The notes beneath the pieces are model-generated. The model ran no database searches, was not told where the DNA came from, and saw only the letters and a program-made list of their open reading frames with translations. This document shows positions 7,786-14,968 of a stretch of DNA of 15,158 bases, piece by piece. The DNA lies in contig CAKVCG010000032.1 in assembly GCA_934725525.1 (NCBI GenBank), positions 1 to 15,158 of the forward strand, in the 5' to 3' direction. The DNA is from an uncultured Brachyspira sp. GTDB lineage: Bacteria > Spirochaetota > Brachyspiria > Brachyspirales > Brachyspiraceae. The stretch's first letter is position 1; each line of letters starts with the position of its first letter. The translations under genes were made by a program, and so were the position numbers.

Positions 7786-9993
7786 ATGTCGGAAGCTTTA
7801 GAAAAATTGGAAAACGCGTTTACGGAAGAAACTTTTACAAGAAAACCTTTATTAAATTATACGATTAAATACTTTACGGATTTAAGCGGAATAATAAACG
7901 ATATTAACGATAAAAAAGAAATAGAATCCGCTATGGATACGGCGAAAGCTCAACTAGAAAAAAATCAGCAGCATATATCCGCGTTATATTCGATTGGATT
8001 TTTGAATTTGAAAATAGAAAATTATTACGATATGAATTTGGATAAACTTTTGGGAATTTTCAAAAACGCTAAAAAATGGAATATTGTGGAATATATCGCT
8101 CAAAAAATTTTAGACGAATATTACGAGAGCGATTACGCTTTAAGATATTTGGCGAATTATTATCAAATTTCAAATAGAGAATCGGAAGCGGTTGAAATTT
8201 GGGAAAGATTGATTAAATTCGACACTTCAAATCCTGAGCTGCCCGAAAAAATAGCTCATATTAAAGAAGCGGCGGGAGACACGATAAGCGCTGTTCATTA
8301 TTATAAAATAGCTTTTGAAAGAAATCTTATAAGAAGGAGAAATAACGCGGAAAGCAATATTAAAAAAGTTTTGGAGTTCGAGCCAGACAATTATAATTAT
8401 TTGCTAAAATACGAATCGGCTTTATATGAACTTGTGGACGCTAATATTATGATTGATGTTTGGAAAATAATTTTCTTCTATTATTTTGAAAACGCAAGAT
8501 ATAGCGAAGCTTTGAAAACTATTAAAAATTTGCTTAATTATGAACAGTCGATAGTCGCTCAAAACAACAAGAAGGCAAAATTTTTCAGACATAGATTGGT
8601 CGATGTTTATAAGGCTTTGTATCCGAATCATACTCTTTTTGAAAAAATAGAAGAAATATCGGCTATAACGAATGTAAATAAAAAACCGAAAGTCTGCATT
8701 GAAATCTTTGAAAAATATATTCAATACGATGTCGACAAATATGTCGTTCATAGAAATTTCGGAGTCGGAAAAATTAAAGCTTTAACTATAAATGAGCTTA
8801 AAATAAAATTCGTTTCGCAAGAAGAAGAAAGAAAAATGACTTTCGATATGGCAATTCAATCTTTAACGACTTTGCCCGAAGACGATATAAATGTTTATAA
8901 GACATACAAACTCAAAGAATTGAAAAAAATTGCCGAAGAAAATCCTACCGAACTTTTAACTATAATATTAAAATATAGAAAAACTATAACAGCGAAAGAT
9001 TTGAAACAGGAATTAACGGCAACCCCGAACGTAGTCGTATCCGAATCTTCTTATCCAAAATGGTTAGAATCGGCTAAAAAGTCCGTGCGAGCTTCCACAA
9101 CGGTCAAATTTGATAAAAATACATTCTTATATAATGAGGAAGCTGAAACTTATGATGCCGAGAGTTTATATAAATTTAATAAAACTGAAAATTTCTTTGA
9201 AAGATACCAAATATATATGGAATATTTAAATTATACTCCAAATTTGAATTCCGAAGAAGCAAAAGAGATGCATGATTATTTCGTCAATATCGCTAAAGAT
9301 AAAAATTCTAAAAATGACGCGAGAATAGTAAGCGCTATATATTTGAAAATTTCGGGATATAACGAAAAAGGAATTCCTTCGCTATCCGATATGATTAAAG
9401 ATATTGACGATTATACTCATATATACGAAATACTGCCTTCTTCGAATTATAGAGATAAATTTCTTAAAGCAATTCAAGAAGGAAAAAAGGATGAATATTA
9501 CGATATTATATTAAAAATATTATATTCTCCACAAGTAAAGAATCATTATTTAATTGTTAATAAGTTATTTGCGGATGGTAAAACCGACATATTATCAAAA
9601 ACTATAGACGATATATTTTTGCATTATAGAGAATATCCAGAGTCTTTTGTTTATTTTGCTCAAAAGATTCTTGAAGGCGAATATTCGGATGAAACGGAAG
9701 GCGGAATTAAAATTAATAAAAATTCTTTAATGATAGGTTTATTAAGCGTAATATCTTATTTATCAAAAATGGTAGATAATAAAGAAACTGCCGTTCAAGG
9801 AAGAAAACTTTTGAAAATCGTTTACGAGCTTGTATTCGATAAAAATTATCTTTTGAAATTTATAGAAACGGAATCTGAAGACGATGTAAAAATTATATTC
9901 GGCGAATTTCAAAAACTCGTTAATTTGGAACAGCATTATAAAACCAATATTATATCCGCCGTTATTAAGCGATTTCCTAATTGGAAGATATAA
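7786..9993 (+). CDS. Long TPR protein resembling the N-terminal part of spirochaetal GreA, without the Gre domain
   Basis: The protein has 735 residues. TPR-like helix pairs fill about 65-300. At 318-365 there is a compact module opening K-Y-V-V-H-R-N-F-G-V-G-K-I, very like the opening of CarD/Mfd RNA-polymerase-interacting (Tudor-like) domains, where 'VVHxxxGVGxI' is typical. The rest (about 370-735) is helical. GreA of Borrelia and Treponema is known to be unusually long (about 900 residues), with a large N-terminal extension before the usual roughly 160-residue Gre coiled coil and FKBP-like domains. This protein matches the expected length and style of that extension but stops where the Gre part would begin. 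The frame closes cleanly, and rpmB's promoter follows. The start is set by AGAGGTGA at 7774-7781. A role in transcription is inference; the family match is from memory. Confidence 0.8.
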   Translation: MSEALEKLENAFTEETFTRKPLLNYTIKYFTDLSGIINDINDKKEIESAMDTAKAQLEKNQQHISALYSIGFLNLKIENYYDMNLDKLLGIFKNAKKWNIVEYIAQKILDEYYESDYALRYLANYYQISNRESEAVEIWERLIKFDTSNPELPEKIAHIKEAAGDTISAVHYYKIAFERNLIRRRNNAESNIKKVLEFEPDNYNYLLKYESALYELVDANIMIDVWKIIFFYYFENARYSEALKTIKNLLNYEQSIVAQNNKKAKFFRHRLVDVYKALYPNHTLFEKIEEISAITNVNKKPKVCIEIFEKYIQYDVDKYVVHRNFGVGKIKALTINELKIKFVSQEEERKMTFDMAIQSLTTLPEDDINVYKTYKLKELKKIAEENPTELLTIILKYRKTITAKDLKQELTATPNVVVSESSYPKWLESAKKSVRASTTVKFDKNTFLYNEEAETYDAESLYKFNKTENFFERYQIYMEYLNYTPNLNSEEAKEMHDYFVNIAKDKNSKNDARIVSAIYLKISGYNEKGIPSLSDMIKDIDDYTHIYEILPSSNYRDKFLKAIQEGKKDEYYDIILKILYSPQVKNHYLIVNKLFADGKTDILSKTIDDIFLHYREYPESFVYFAQKILEGEYSDETEGGIKINKNSLMIGLLSVISYLSKMVDNKETAVQGRKLLKIVYELVFDKNYLLKFIETESEDDVKIIFGEFQKLVNLEQHYKTNIISAVIKRFPNWKI

Positions 9994-10005
9994 TTTATAT
10001 TAATA

Positions 10006-10034
10006 TTGACTATAATCAATTTCTAATATATATT
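10006..10034 (+). promoter_or_regulatory. Sigma70-type promoter of rpmB-ispH
   Basis: TTGACT (10006-10011), a 17-base spacer and TATATT (10029-10034), located between the stop of the GreA-like gene and rpmB. The predicted start near 10041 gives a leader of about 40 bases, containing GGAGGG (10068-10073) as ribosome binding site. Confidence 0.6.
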
Positions 10035-10079
10035 AGGTAGAATTAATAAAATTATTTTATAAAAAGCGGAGGGTATATT

Positions 10080-10271
10080 ATGGCAAGAGTATGCGAAATA
10101 TGCGGAAAAGGTAAACAAAACGGAAATACCGTAAGCCATTCTAATATAAAAACGAATCGTTCTTTTAACGCTAATTTACAAAATATAAGAATAGAAGTTA
10201 ACGGAACGGTAAAAAAAGCTTTGGTATGCGCGAAATGTATAAAGGGAAATAAAGTAGTAAAAGCCAAATAA
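10080..10271 (+). CDS. rpmB: 50S ribosomal protein L28 (bL28), zinc-ribbon form
   Basis: bL28 is a small protein of the large ribosomal subunit. The 63 residues start [10 protein letters not shown] and carry two CxxC pairs (C5/C8 and C50/C53), the zinc-binding C+ form. The characteristic G-N-x-V-S-H-S-N-x-K-T-x-R-x-F core is at about 15-29. Length and motif order are normal for the family. GGAGGG at 10068-10073 is a strong ribosome binding site, in keeping with high expression. Its stop codon overlaps the ispH start by one base (TAATG at 10269-10273). Confidence 0.97.
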   Translation: MARVCEICGKGKQNGNTVSHSNIKTNRSFNANLQNIRIEVNGTVKKALVCAKCIKGNKVVKAK

Positions 10272-12010
10272 TGAATATCGATATAGGCAAATTTGCCGGT
10301 TTTTGCGATGGCGTAAAATATGCAGTCGAAAATACTTTCTCTCAAGCGGTTAAGAGCGAAAACGAAATATATGTTGACGGGCATTTAATACATAATCCGC
10401 AGACTTTGGATATGCTTAAAAATAGCGGAGTTAATACTTACGAAGATAAAGAAGATATATCCATATTGGACGGTAAAACCGTTATAATAAGAGCGCATGG
10501 AGTATCGCCTGAAAGAAGAGATATTCTTTCAAAACATGCAAAAAAATTGGTTAATCTCACCTGCAAATATGTGGCAAAAACTCAAGGTTTGGTAAAAAAA
10601 TATAGTTTATTAGGCTATAGAATAATCGTTATTGGAAACCCGGTTCATCCAGAGATTATAGGAATATGCGGATTTGCGGACGATGTTTTTATAATTTATA
10701 AAGATTCCGATTTGGATAATCTCCCGAACGATGAAAAAAAAGTTTTAATAGTCTCTCAAACAACTTTGCAGAAAGATACTTTTTATAAATTCGTTTCTAA
10801 AATAAAAGACAAATATAAAGACTCGGAAATAATAATTAAAGACACTATTTGCGAGGCTACCGAACAGAGACAAAACGAAATATTGGATATTGCTAAAAGA
10901 AACGATGTCGTTTTGGTTATAGGAGGTTCGGAAAGCAGCAATACAAAAAATCTATATAAAATCGCTTCCGATATAAGGCCTACTTTTTATGTGGAATATA
11001 AGGAAGATTTAAATGATTTAGATTTATCAAGTTATAGGAATGTAGGTATAATGGCGGGCGCTTCTACTCCCGATTGGCTTATAGAAGAGGTGGCGCAAAC
11101 TATCAAAGATAAATATGCGAGTAGTTTAGCAAAATTTTTTTCAAATATATTCGATTTTTTGAATTATGGATATATATTTTTTTCGGTAGGCGCATTTTTA
11201 ATGTCTTATGCCGTATATGATATATTATCTCAAACTTTTCAATATCAAATAGGAATTATAACTGCTTCTTATTATTTATATACGAGTTTAAGTAACGGTT
11301 ACAGCAACTACACGATTCGTATAAGCGATAAAAAAAGATATATGTTTTATAATAAATATAAATCGTTTTTTATGTCAATTATATTTATAAGTTGCATAAA
11401 CATGTTTTATTTTTCTTATAAAATGGGCGTTGAAATATTAATGCTTACCTTATTGTCAAGTTTGCTTGGAATAGGATATAATATGAGTTTTAAGAGGCAG
11501 TCGAAATTTGATAATTCTTTATTTTTTTGCATTTTTAAAAAACTTATTCCATTTAAAGCGATTGTAATATCCATTGCCGTTACGATACTTTTAAACGGTT
11601 CTATATTTATACTTCATAACAATATTATTAAAGAAAAATTTTTCGCATATTTATTTTCAGCAAGTATAGTTTTCATATTCATGTTTATAAGACAAGCTTT
11701 AATTGAGATAAAATTCTCTCAAAGCGATAAAATAGCGGGAGCTATAACTTTAACTTCATATATAGAACCTAAAAAATTAACCTTTATAATCGGTATAGTT
11801 CCGATTATTCCAATATTATTTATGTTTATAGGAATAATTATGGGTAAGTTTTCGCTTTCAAATAATATAAAATACCTTATTCCTATTTTTTATTCAGGCA
11901 TAATTTCTTTTATAGCAATAAGGAGAAATGCTATAACAATAAGCAGGCATTTATTTTCCTTTTTAATAGATTCGCCGTTATATATATTATTTTTAGCGGC
12001 ATTAATATAA
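10271..12010 (+). CDS. ispH: IspH (HMB-PP reductase) fused to a UbiA-like membrane domain
   Basis: Residues 1-285 are 4-hydroxy-3-methylbut-2-enyl diphosphate reductase, the last enzyme of the MEP isoprenoid pathway. The three iron-sulfur cysteines are C12 (G-F-C-D-G-V), C98 (L-T-C-K) and C194 (T-I-C-E-A-T). Substrate-binding residues are all present: H41, H76, H126 with E128, the S-Q-T-T at 162-165, S222/N224 and S265. Residues of about 295-579 add some nine hydrophobic helices. Their layout recalls UbiA prenyltransferases: a polar loop at 341-362 and R-Q-A-L-I-E-I...S-D-K-I-A-G at 474-490 sit where the two Asp-rich motifs belong, but most of the aspartates are replaced. An active transferase is therefore doubtful. 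There is no separate ribosome binding site, so translation is probably coupled to rpmB through TAATG. The IspH call is firm; the UbiA relationship is inferred. Confidence 0.95.
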   Translation: MNIDIGKFAGFCDGVKYAVENTFSQAVKSENEIYVDGHLIHNPQTLDMLKNSGVNTYEDKEDISILDGKTVIIRAHGVSPERRDILSKHAKKLVNLTCKYVAKTQGLVKKYSLLGYRIIVIGNPVHPEIIGICGFADDVFIIYKDSDLDNLPNDEKKVLIVSQTTLQKDTFYKFVSKIKDKYKDSEIIIKDTICEATEQRQNEILDIAKRNDVVLVIGGSESSNTKNLYKIASDIRPTFYVEYKEDLNDLDLSSYRNVGIMAGASTPDWLIEEVAQTIKDKYASSLAKFFSNIFDFLNYGYIFFSVGAFLMSYAVYDILSQTFQYQIGIITASYYLYTSLSNGYSNYTIRISDKKRYMFYNKYKSFFMSIIFISCINMFYFSYKMGVEILMLTLLSSLLGIGYNMSFKRQSKFDNSLFFCIFKKLIPFKAIVISIAVTILLNGSIFILHNNIIKEKFFAYLFSASIVFIFMFIRQALIEIKFSQSDKIAGAITLTSYIEPKKLTFIIGIVPIIPILFMFIGIIMGKFSLSNNIKYLIPIFYSGIISFIAIRRNAITISRHLFSFLIDSPLYILFLAALI

Positions 12011-12030
12011 TAATTAACGCCGCATAAAAA
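11990..12030. other. Hairpin at the convergent end of ispH and the DUF4912 gene
   Basis: TTTTTA (11990-11995) and GCGGC (11996-12000), then TTAAT, pair with ATTAA, GCCGC (12019-12023) and TAAAAA (12025-12030), with one mismatch, one bulged A and a six-base loop. The arms overlap the end of ispH and its TAA. The stem lies between two convergent genes, so it could stop transcription from both sides. However, the T tract lies on the 5' arm rather than after the stem, so it is not a canonical intrinsic terminator. Confidence 0.4.
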
Positions 12031-12039
12031 TAATATAAT

Positions 12040-12792
12040 TTAATCTTTTTTTCTAAATAAAGAAGAAGATGAACCTGCCAAATGACTTCTTTTCAAATCA
12101 ATAAGTTCGAATATCGTAGCGGAAGACAGACTCTCTCTTAAAGCTTTCGGAGATTTCAATAATTTTATTATCTCTTCGTTAACCATCCACTCTTCATCGT
12201 ATATATTGCTTATAGAATCTCTCGGAGCGTATATCATATTGCTTCTGGCTAACGGTATAAATCTTCCATTTTCATCGTAGTAGCCCAATTCCCCTATAAA
12301 ATAAGCATGAGGCATAGCCAAATTAATATACCTATCTCCGTAAATGGCATTAACATCCAATTCTCTATGTAATTCTCCGTTAGTTATATCATAGCCGAAT
12401 ACATGGAATATTCTAACGGATATTCTACGACCTTTCAAAGAATGATAAGATATATCGTAATCCGAAATGTCCCAATAAAAGAAACACCATTCTGGGTCAC
12501 GCATCATTAAAGTTAATTTAGTTTCATTATATCTTTCCGGTAATTCTTTAACTATATCGACTTCATCGGGAATATATCTATTTTGAAGTTTGATATTCTC
12601 TCCAGATCCTTTGGAAACCGGTTTTTTAGGAGCTGCTTTTTTAACTGTCGCCTTTTTAAGGGCTATAGTTTTTTTTACAGTCGCTTTTTTTGTAGGAGTT
12701 GAGGCTTTTTTATTGGCGGTCATTTTTTTAGTGACACTTTTTTTGCTAATCGCCTCTTTTTTTGGAGTAGTTTTTTTACCAGATGTAGACAT
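12040..12792 (-). CDS. DUF4912 protein with lysine-rich histone H1-like N-terminal tail
   Basis: This 250-residue protein has two parts. Residues 1-63 are a low-complexity Lys/Thr/Ala/Pro tail with repeated x-x-x-K-K units, resembling bacterial histone H1-like tails that bind DNA or RNA non-specifically. Residues of about 75-205 fit DUF4912: L-P-E-R-Y-N-E-T-K-L then M-R-D-P-E-W-C-F-F-Y-W-D-I-S, a conserved W/Y-rich start, followed by beta strands ending near R-S-N-M-I-Y-A-P-R. The function of DUF4912 is not known to me. There is no signal peptide or membrane segment. The start is supported by GGAGAAG 5-7 bases upstream. It lies 41 bases downstream of a small histone-like gene on the same strand and shares its start region, so the two are likely co-transcribed. 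Nucleic-acid binding by the tail is inference. Confidence 0.85.
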   Translation of the reverse strand: MSTSGKKTTPKKEAISKKSVTKKMTANKKASTPTKKATVKKTIALKKATVKKAAPKKPVSKGSGENIKLQNRYIPDEVDIVKELPERYNETKLTLMMRDPEWCFFYWDISDYDISYHSLKGRRISVRIFHVFGYDITNGELHRELDVNAIYGDRYINLAMPHAYFIGELGYYDENGRFIPLARSNMIYAPRDSISNIYDEEWMVNEEIIKLLKSPKALRESLSSATIFELIDLKRSHLAGSSSSLFRKKD

Positions 12793-12805
12793 AAATCTTC
12801 TCCAT
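12784..12805 (-). repeat. Copy 1 of a 22-bp start-region repeat (copy 2 at 12981-13002)
   Basis: The 22 bases spanning the ribosome binding site (GGAGAAG), spacer and first codons of the DUF4912 gene match those of the histone-like gene (12981-13002) at 21 of 22 positions. In AT-rich DNA such near-identity across an untranslated region points to a recent duplication or strong selection on the initiation region. Confidence 0.75.
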
Positions 12806-12833
12806 TACTTAATTATTAATCTCTTATATTTCA

Positions 12834-12989
12834 CTATTTTTTTGTCGTAACTTTTTTAGCGGTTGATTTTTTAGCCGTAGTTTTTTTAGCAGCTACCTTT
12901 TTAGTAGCCGTTTTTTTGGCTGCAGTCTTTTTAGGGGCCGCTTTTTTAGTAGTTTTTTTCGTGGTAGTTTTTTTAGCACTTGTAGCCAT
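12834..12989 (-). CDS. Small histone H1-like Lys/Ala/Thr-rich protein (51 aa)
   Basis: This short gene runs from ATG at 12989 to TAG at 12834 with no internal stop. The product of 51 residues starts M-A-T-S-A-K-K-T-T-T and continues as about nine units of x-x-x-K-K where x is mostly Ala or Thr, so roughly 40% of residues are Lys. This resembles bacterial histone H1-like (Hc1/AlgP-type) tails that coat or condense nucleic acids. It has no other domain, Cys or aromatic residue. GGAGAAG just upstream is a good ribosome binding site, and a strong promoter lies at 13024-13051. It is the first gene of a likely operon with the DUF4912 gene, whose N-terminal tail has the same repeat style. DNA binding is inferred from composition only. 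Confidence 0.8.
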   Translation of the reverse strand: MATSAKKTTTKKTTKKAAPKKTAAKKTATKKVAAKKTTAKKSTAKKVTTKK

Positions 12990-13002
12990 AAATCTTCTCC
13001 AT
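12981..13002 (-). repeat. Copy 2 of the 22-bp start-region repeat (copy 1 at 12784-12805)
   Basis: This is the start region of the histone-like gene; 21 of 22 bases are identical to the start region of the downstream DUF4912 gene. It contains GGAGAAG and the ATG. Confidence 0.75.
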
Positions 13003-13023
13003 ATGTATGATTTTTATTTTTTT

Positions 13024-13051
13024 ATTATAATATAAATACTATTCTTGTCAA
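13024..13051 (-). promoter_or_regulatory. Sigma70-type promoter of the histone-like/DUF4912 operon
   Basis: On the minus strand, a perfect TTGACA (13046-13051), a 16-base spacer and a perfect TATAAT (13024-13029). The leader to the ATG at 12989 would be about 28 bases. It is divergent from the pyk promoter, which starts 34 bases away. Confidence 0.7.
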
Positions 13052-13084
13052 TATAAAAATAAAAAATTTTTTAAAACCAAATAA

Positions 13085-13113
13085 TTGTAATATAATTATT
13101 AATATTTTATAAT
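13085..13113 (+). promoter_or_regulatory. Sigma70-type promoter of pyk
   Basis: TTGTAA (13085-13090), a 17-base spacer and a perfect TATAAT (13108-13113). The predicted start is near 13120, about 48 bases before the ATG. AAGGAA at 13154-13159 is the ribosome binding site. Confidence 0.65.
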
Positions 13114-13167
13114 ATCGGCAACTATTTGATTTCAAATTAATTTATTTTAATAAAAGGAAAACAGATT

Positions 13168-14598
13168 ATGAGAAAAACAAAAATTATAGCGACTTTAGGT
13201 CCGAGATGGTCCGATGAAAATAGCATAACTAAAATTATAGAAAATGGAGCGGATGTTTGCAGACTCAATTTTTCTTTCGGAACTTATGAAGAACATTTAG
13301 AGAGAATTAATATTATAAGAAAAGTTTCAAATAATTTAAAAAAACCCGTTTCGATTTTGGCGGATTTGCAAGGACCTAAAATAAGAATAGGAAAATTAAA
13401 AGAATCTATAACTATTAAAGAAGGCGACATTGTCCAATTAAGCGGATATAAAGAAATTAAAGAAGAAAATATTATTCCAACGACTCACTCAAATATAGCT
13501 CATGATGTTAAATCGGGTTCTATGCTTTTAATAGCCGATGGAACTATTCAATTAATTGTAGAATCAAAAGACGAAGATAAAAAATTAGTTGTATGCAAAG
13601 TTATAACGGGAGGAACTATATTGAGCGGTAAAGGAATCAATTTGCCTGGCGCTCATGTAACAACCGAAGTTTTAACAGAAAAAGATATTTCGGACGCTTT
13701 ATTTTCCGCTAAAAACGGAGTCAATTATTTAGGAATGAGTTTCGTGAGAAAAGCGGACGATGTTATAAGACTTAGAAAAATTTTAGACGATAATAATTTT
13801 CAAGATGTCGGAATAGTTTCAAAAATAGAAAATACGGAATCTTTAGAAAATTTGGAAGATATTATTAAACATTCTGACGGAGTTATGGTTGCAAGAGGAG
13901 ATTTGGGAGTTGAAATTCCTTTTGGCGAAGTTCCAATTTGGCAGAAAAAGATTTTGAAAATAGCAAACGATATGGGAAAGATAACGATTATAGCGACTCA
14001 AATGCTTGAAAGTATGACAAAAAGCCCCGTGCCTTCGAGAGCCGAAGCGAGCGATGTCGCGAACGCTGTTTTAGACGGAACGGATGTAGTTATGATGTCC
14101 GCTGAAACGGCATCGGGAGATTATCCTATAGAATCGGTTAAAGCTATGGTTTCTATAGTTGAAGCTGTGGAAAAATCTATAATCGTAAAAAAAGAAATTA
14201 ATAATTCTTCGGATATAAATTTAAATGACGCATTAACCGATAGCGCTTCGTATTTGTCTTATTGTCTTCCTAATAAAGTTATTATAGCTCTTTCAAGGTC
14301 GGGATGGACGGTTAAAAATTTATCTAAAAAGCGTCCTAAAACTCCAATAGTTTTTATGTCGGCGGATAAAGATTTATGCAATAGAATCTCTATATGTCAT
14401 AATGTTTATACAATATTAATGCCTGAAGATTTGAATTTTAGCGCGGGAATAAGTCATGGCGGACAGATTGATATTCTTGAAGATACTTTAATAAAACATA
14501 ATTTAGCAAACCATGGCGACACCGCGATTGTAGTGAGCGGAAGCAAATGGCAAGGAAGATGGCAAGAAAATAGCGTTCGTATAGTGATTATACATTGA
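13168..14598 (+). CDS. pyk: Pyruvate kinase, K+-independent type by signature
   Basis: Pyruvate kinase transfers phosphate from phosphoenolpyruvate to ADP, giving pyruvate and ATP in the last step of glycolysis. The 476 residues are normal length. T-K-I-I-A-T-L-G-P opens the barrel; R32-L-N-F-S36 holds phosphate and cation ligands; K219-I-E221 carries the catalytic Lys and the Mg-binding Glu; R243-G-D245 is the second Mg ligand; T277 lies in A-T-Q-M-L-E-S-M. The B domain is at about 75-165, and the C-terminal regulatory domain starts near 345. The loop D66-L-Q-G-P-K71-I-R-I has Leu, Gln and Lys where K+-dependent enzymes have Thr, Lys and Glu, the known mark of K+-independent enzymes. The usual His after N-F-S is Phe (F37). 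It is monocistronic, with its own promoter and a hairpin overlapping the stop codon. Confidence 0.97.
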   Translation: MRKTKIIATLGPRWSDENSITKIIENGADVCRLNFSFGTYEEHLERINIIRKVSNNLKKPVSILADLQGPKIRIGKLKESITIKEGDIVQLSGYKEIKEENIIPTTHSNIAHDVKSGSMLLIADGTIQLIVESKDEDKKLVVCKVITGGTILSGKGINLPGAHVTTEVLTEKDISDALFSAKNGVNYLGMSFVRKADDVIRLRKILDDNNFQDVGIVSKIENTESLENLEDIIKHSDGVMVARGDLGVEIPFGEVPIWQKKILKIANDMGKITIIATQMLESMTKSPVPSRAEASDVANAVLDGTDVVMMSAETASGDYPIESVKAMVSIVEAVEKSIIVKKEINNSSDINLNDALTDSASYLSYCLPNKVIIALSRSGWTVKNLSKKRPKTPIVFMSADKDLCNRISICHNVYTILMPEDLNFSAGISHGGQIDILEDTLIKHNLANHGDTAIVVSGSKWQGRWQENSVRIVIIH

Positions 14599-14627
14599 AA
14601 AACTAATATGTAGATTTTCAAATTTTT
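14595..14627 (+). terminator. Likely intrinsic terminator of pyk
   Basis: TTGAAAA (14595-14601) pairs with TTTTCAA (14615-14621). Inside, after an A-A mismatch, CTA (14603-14605) pairs with TAG (14611-14613) around a five-base loop. TTTTT follows at 14623-14627. The stem includes the pyk stop codon. It is AT-rich and therefore weak, but has correct geometry. Confidence 0.5.
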
Positions 14628-14639
14628 AAAAATAATAAC

Positions 14640-14871
14640 GGGTTTTCGCTTAGACTTACCCTTACAGACAGGGGACGGAAGCCCAGCTCACAGAGTGCGC
14701 ATACTGCGGGAAGTTCATTGTGTGCAAGTTGCAAAAGGATGCAATATAGAAACAGCACATAAAGAGTTACAACCCCTTGTTATCTTGGAAGTTTTAACAG
14801 GTTCTGGATTTGATTACCATTTCGATGATAACAGCGCGACTTAAGTGAAATCGCCTCACAATGACAGTAAT
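14640..14871. other. GC-rich non-coding island; candidate structured RNA or foreign remnant
   Basis: The 365 bases between pyk and the last gene contain a block of about 230 bases that is far richer in G+C than its surroundings: 34 of 60 bases at 14641-14700, and about 44% over 14641-14860, against very AT-rich flanks. Several complementary segments are visible: GCGCAT (14697-14702) with GTGTGC (14720-14725), TTGCA (14729-14733) with TGCAA (14740-14744), TGTTATC (14778-14784) with GATAACA (14827-14833), and GCGA (14836-14839) with TCGC (14851-14854). No standard start codon with a ribosome binding site is present. One plus-strand frame is open from 14614 to the TAA at 14842, but its codons (CGC, CGG, CTG, GTG) are unlike the genome's. 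I could not match tmRNA, RNase P RNA, SRP RNA, tRNA or a known riboswitch. The strand is undetermined. The rest of the gap is plain AT-rich DNA. Confidence 0.5.
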
Positions 14872-14942
14872 TTAATTAAACGAAAAACTAATAATTAAAT
14901 TTTAATTTATAAAAAATAAATGTAAAATTTCATATATTTATA

Positions 14943-14968
14943 CTTGATTTATAAAATATTCAATCAAG
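14943..14968 (-). terminator. Possible hairpin at the end of the 62-residue gene
   Basis: On the minus strand, CTTGATT and AATCAAG (seven pairs, 12-base loop) overlap the stop codon of the last gene. No T tract follows, so termination is uncertain. Confidence 0.3.

Noticed and set aside
12590..12850. Plus-strand open frame of hydrophobic residues opposite the Lys-rich tails
   Set aside because: It is an antisense shadow of AAA-rich codons (read as Phe). It has no ribosome binding site, and the minus-strand genes explain the region.
14654..14749. A plus-strand frame with closely spaced Cys residues (C-A-Y-C-G-K-F-I-V-C), Com- or zinc-finger-like
   Set aside because: It is only about 31 codons, with no start codon or ribosome binding site, and all three plus frames are open here because of the high G+C. 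Not diagnostic.
14801..14818. TTCTGGATT resembling the 5' end of tmRNA
   Set aside because: The match is only about nine bases. No tRNA-like 3' half, CCA end or tag reading frame follows within the window.
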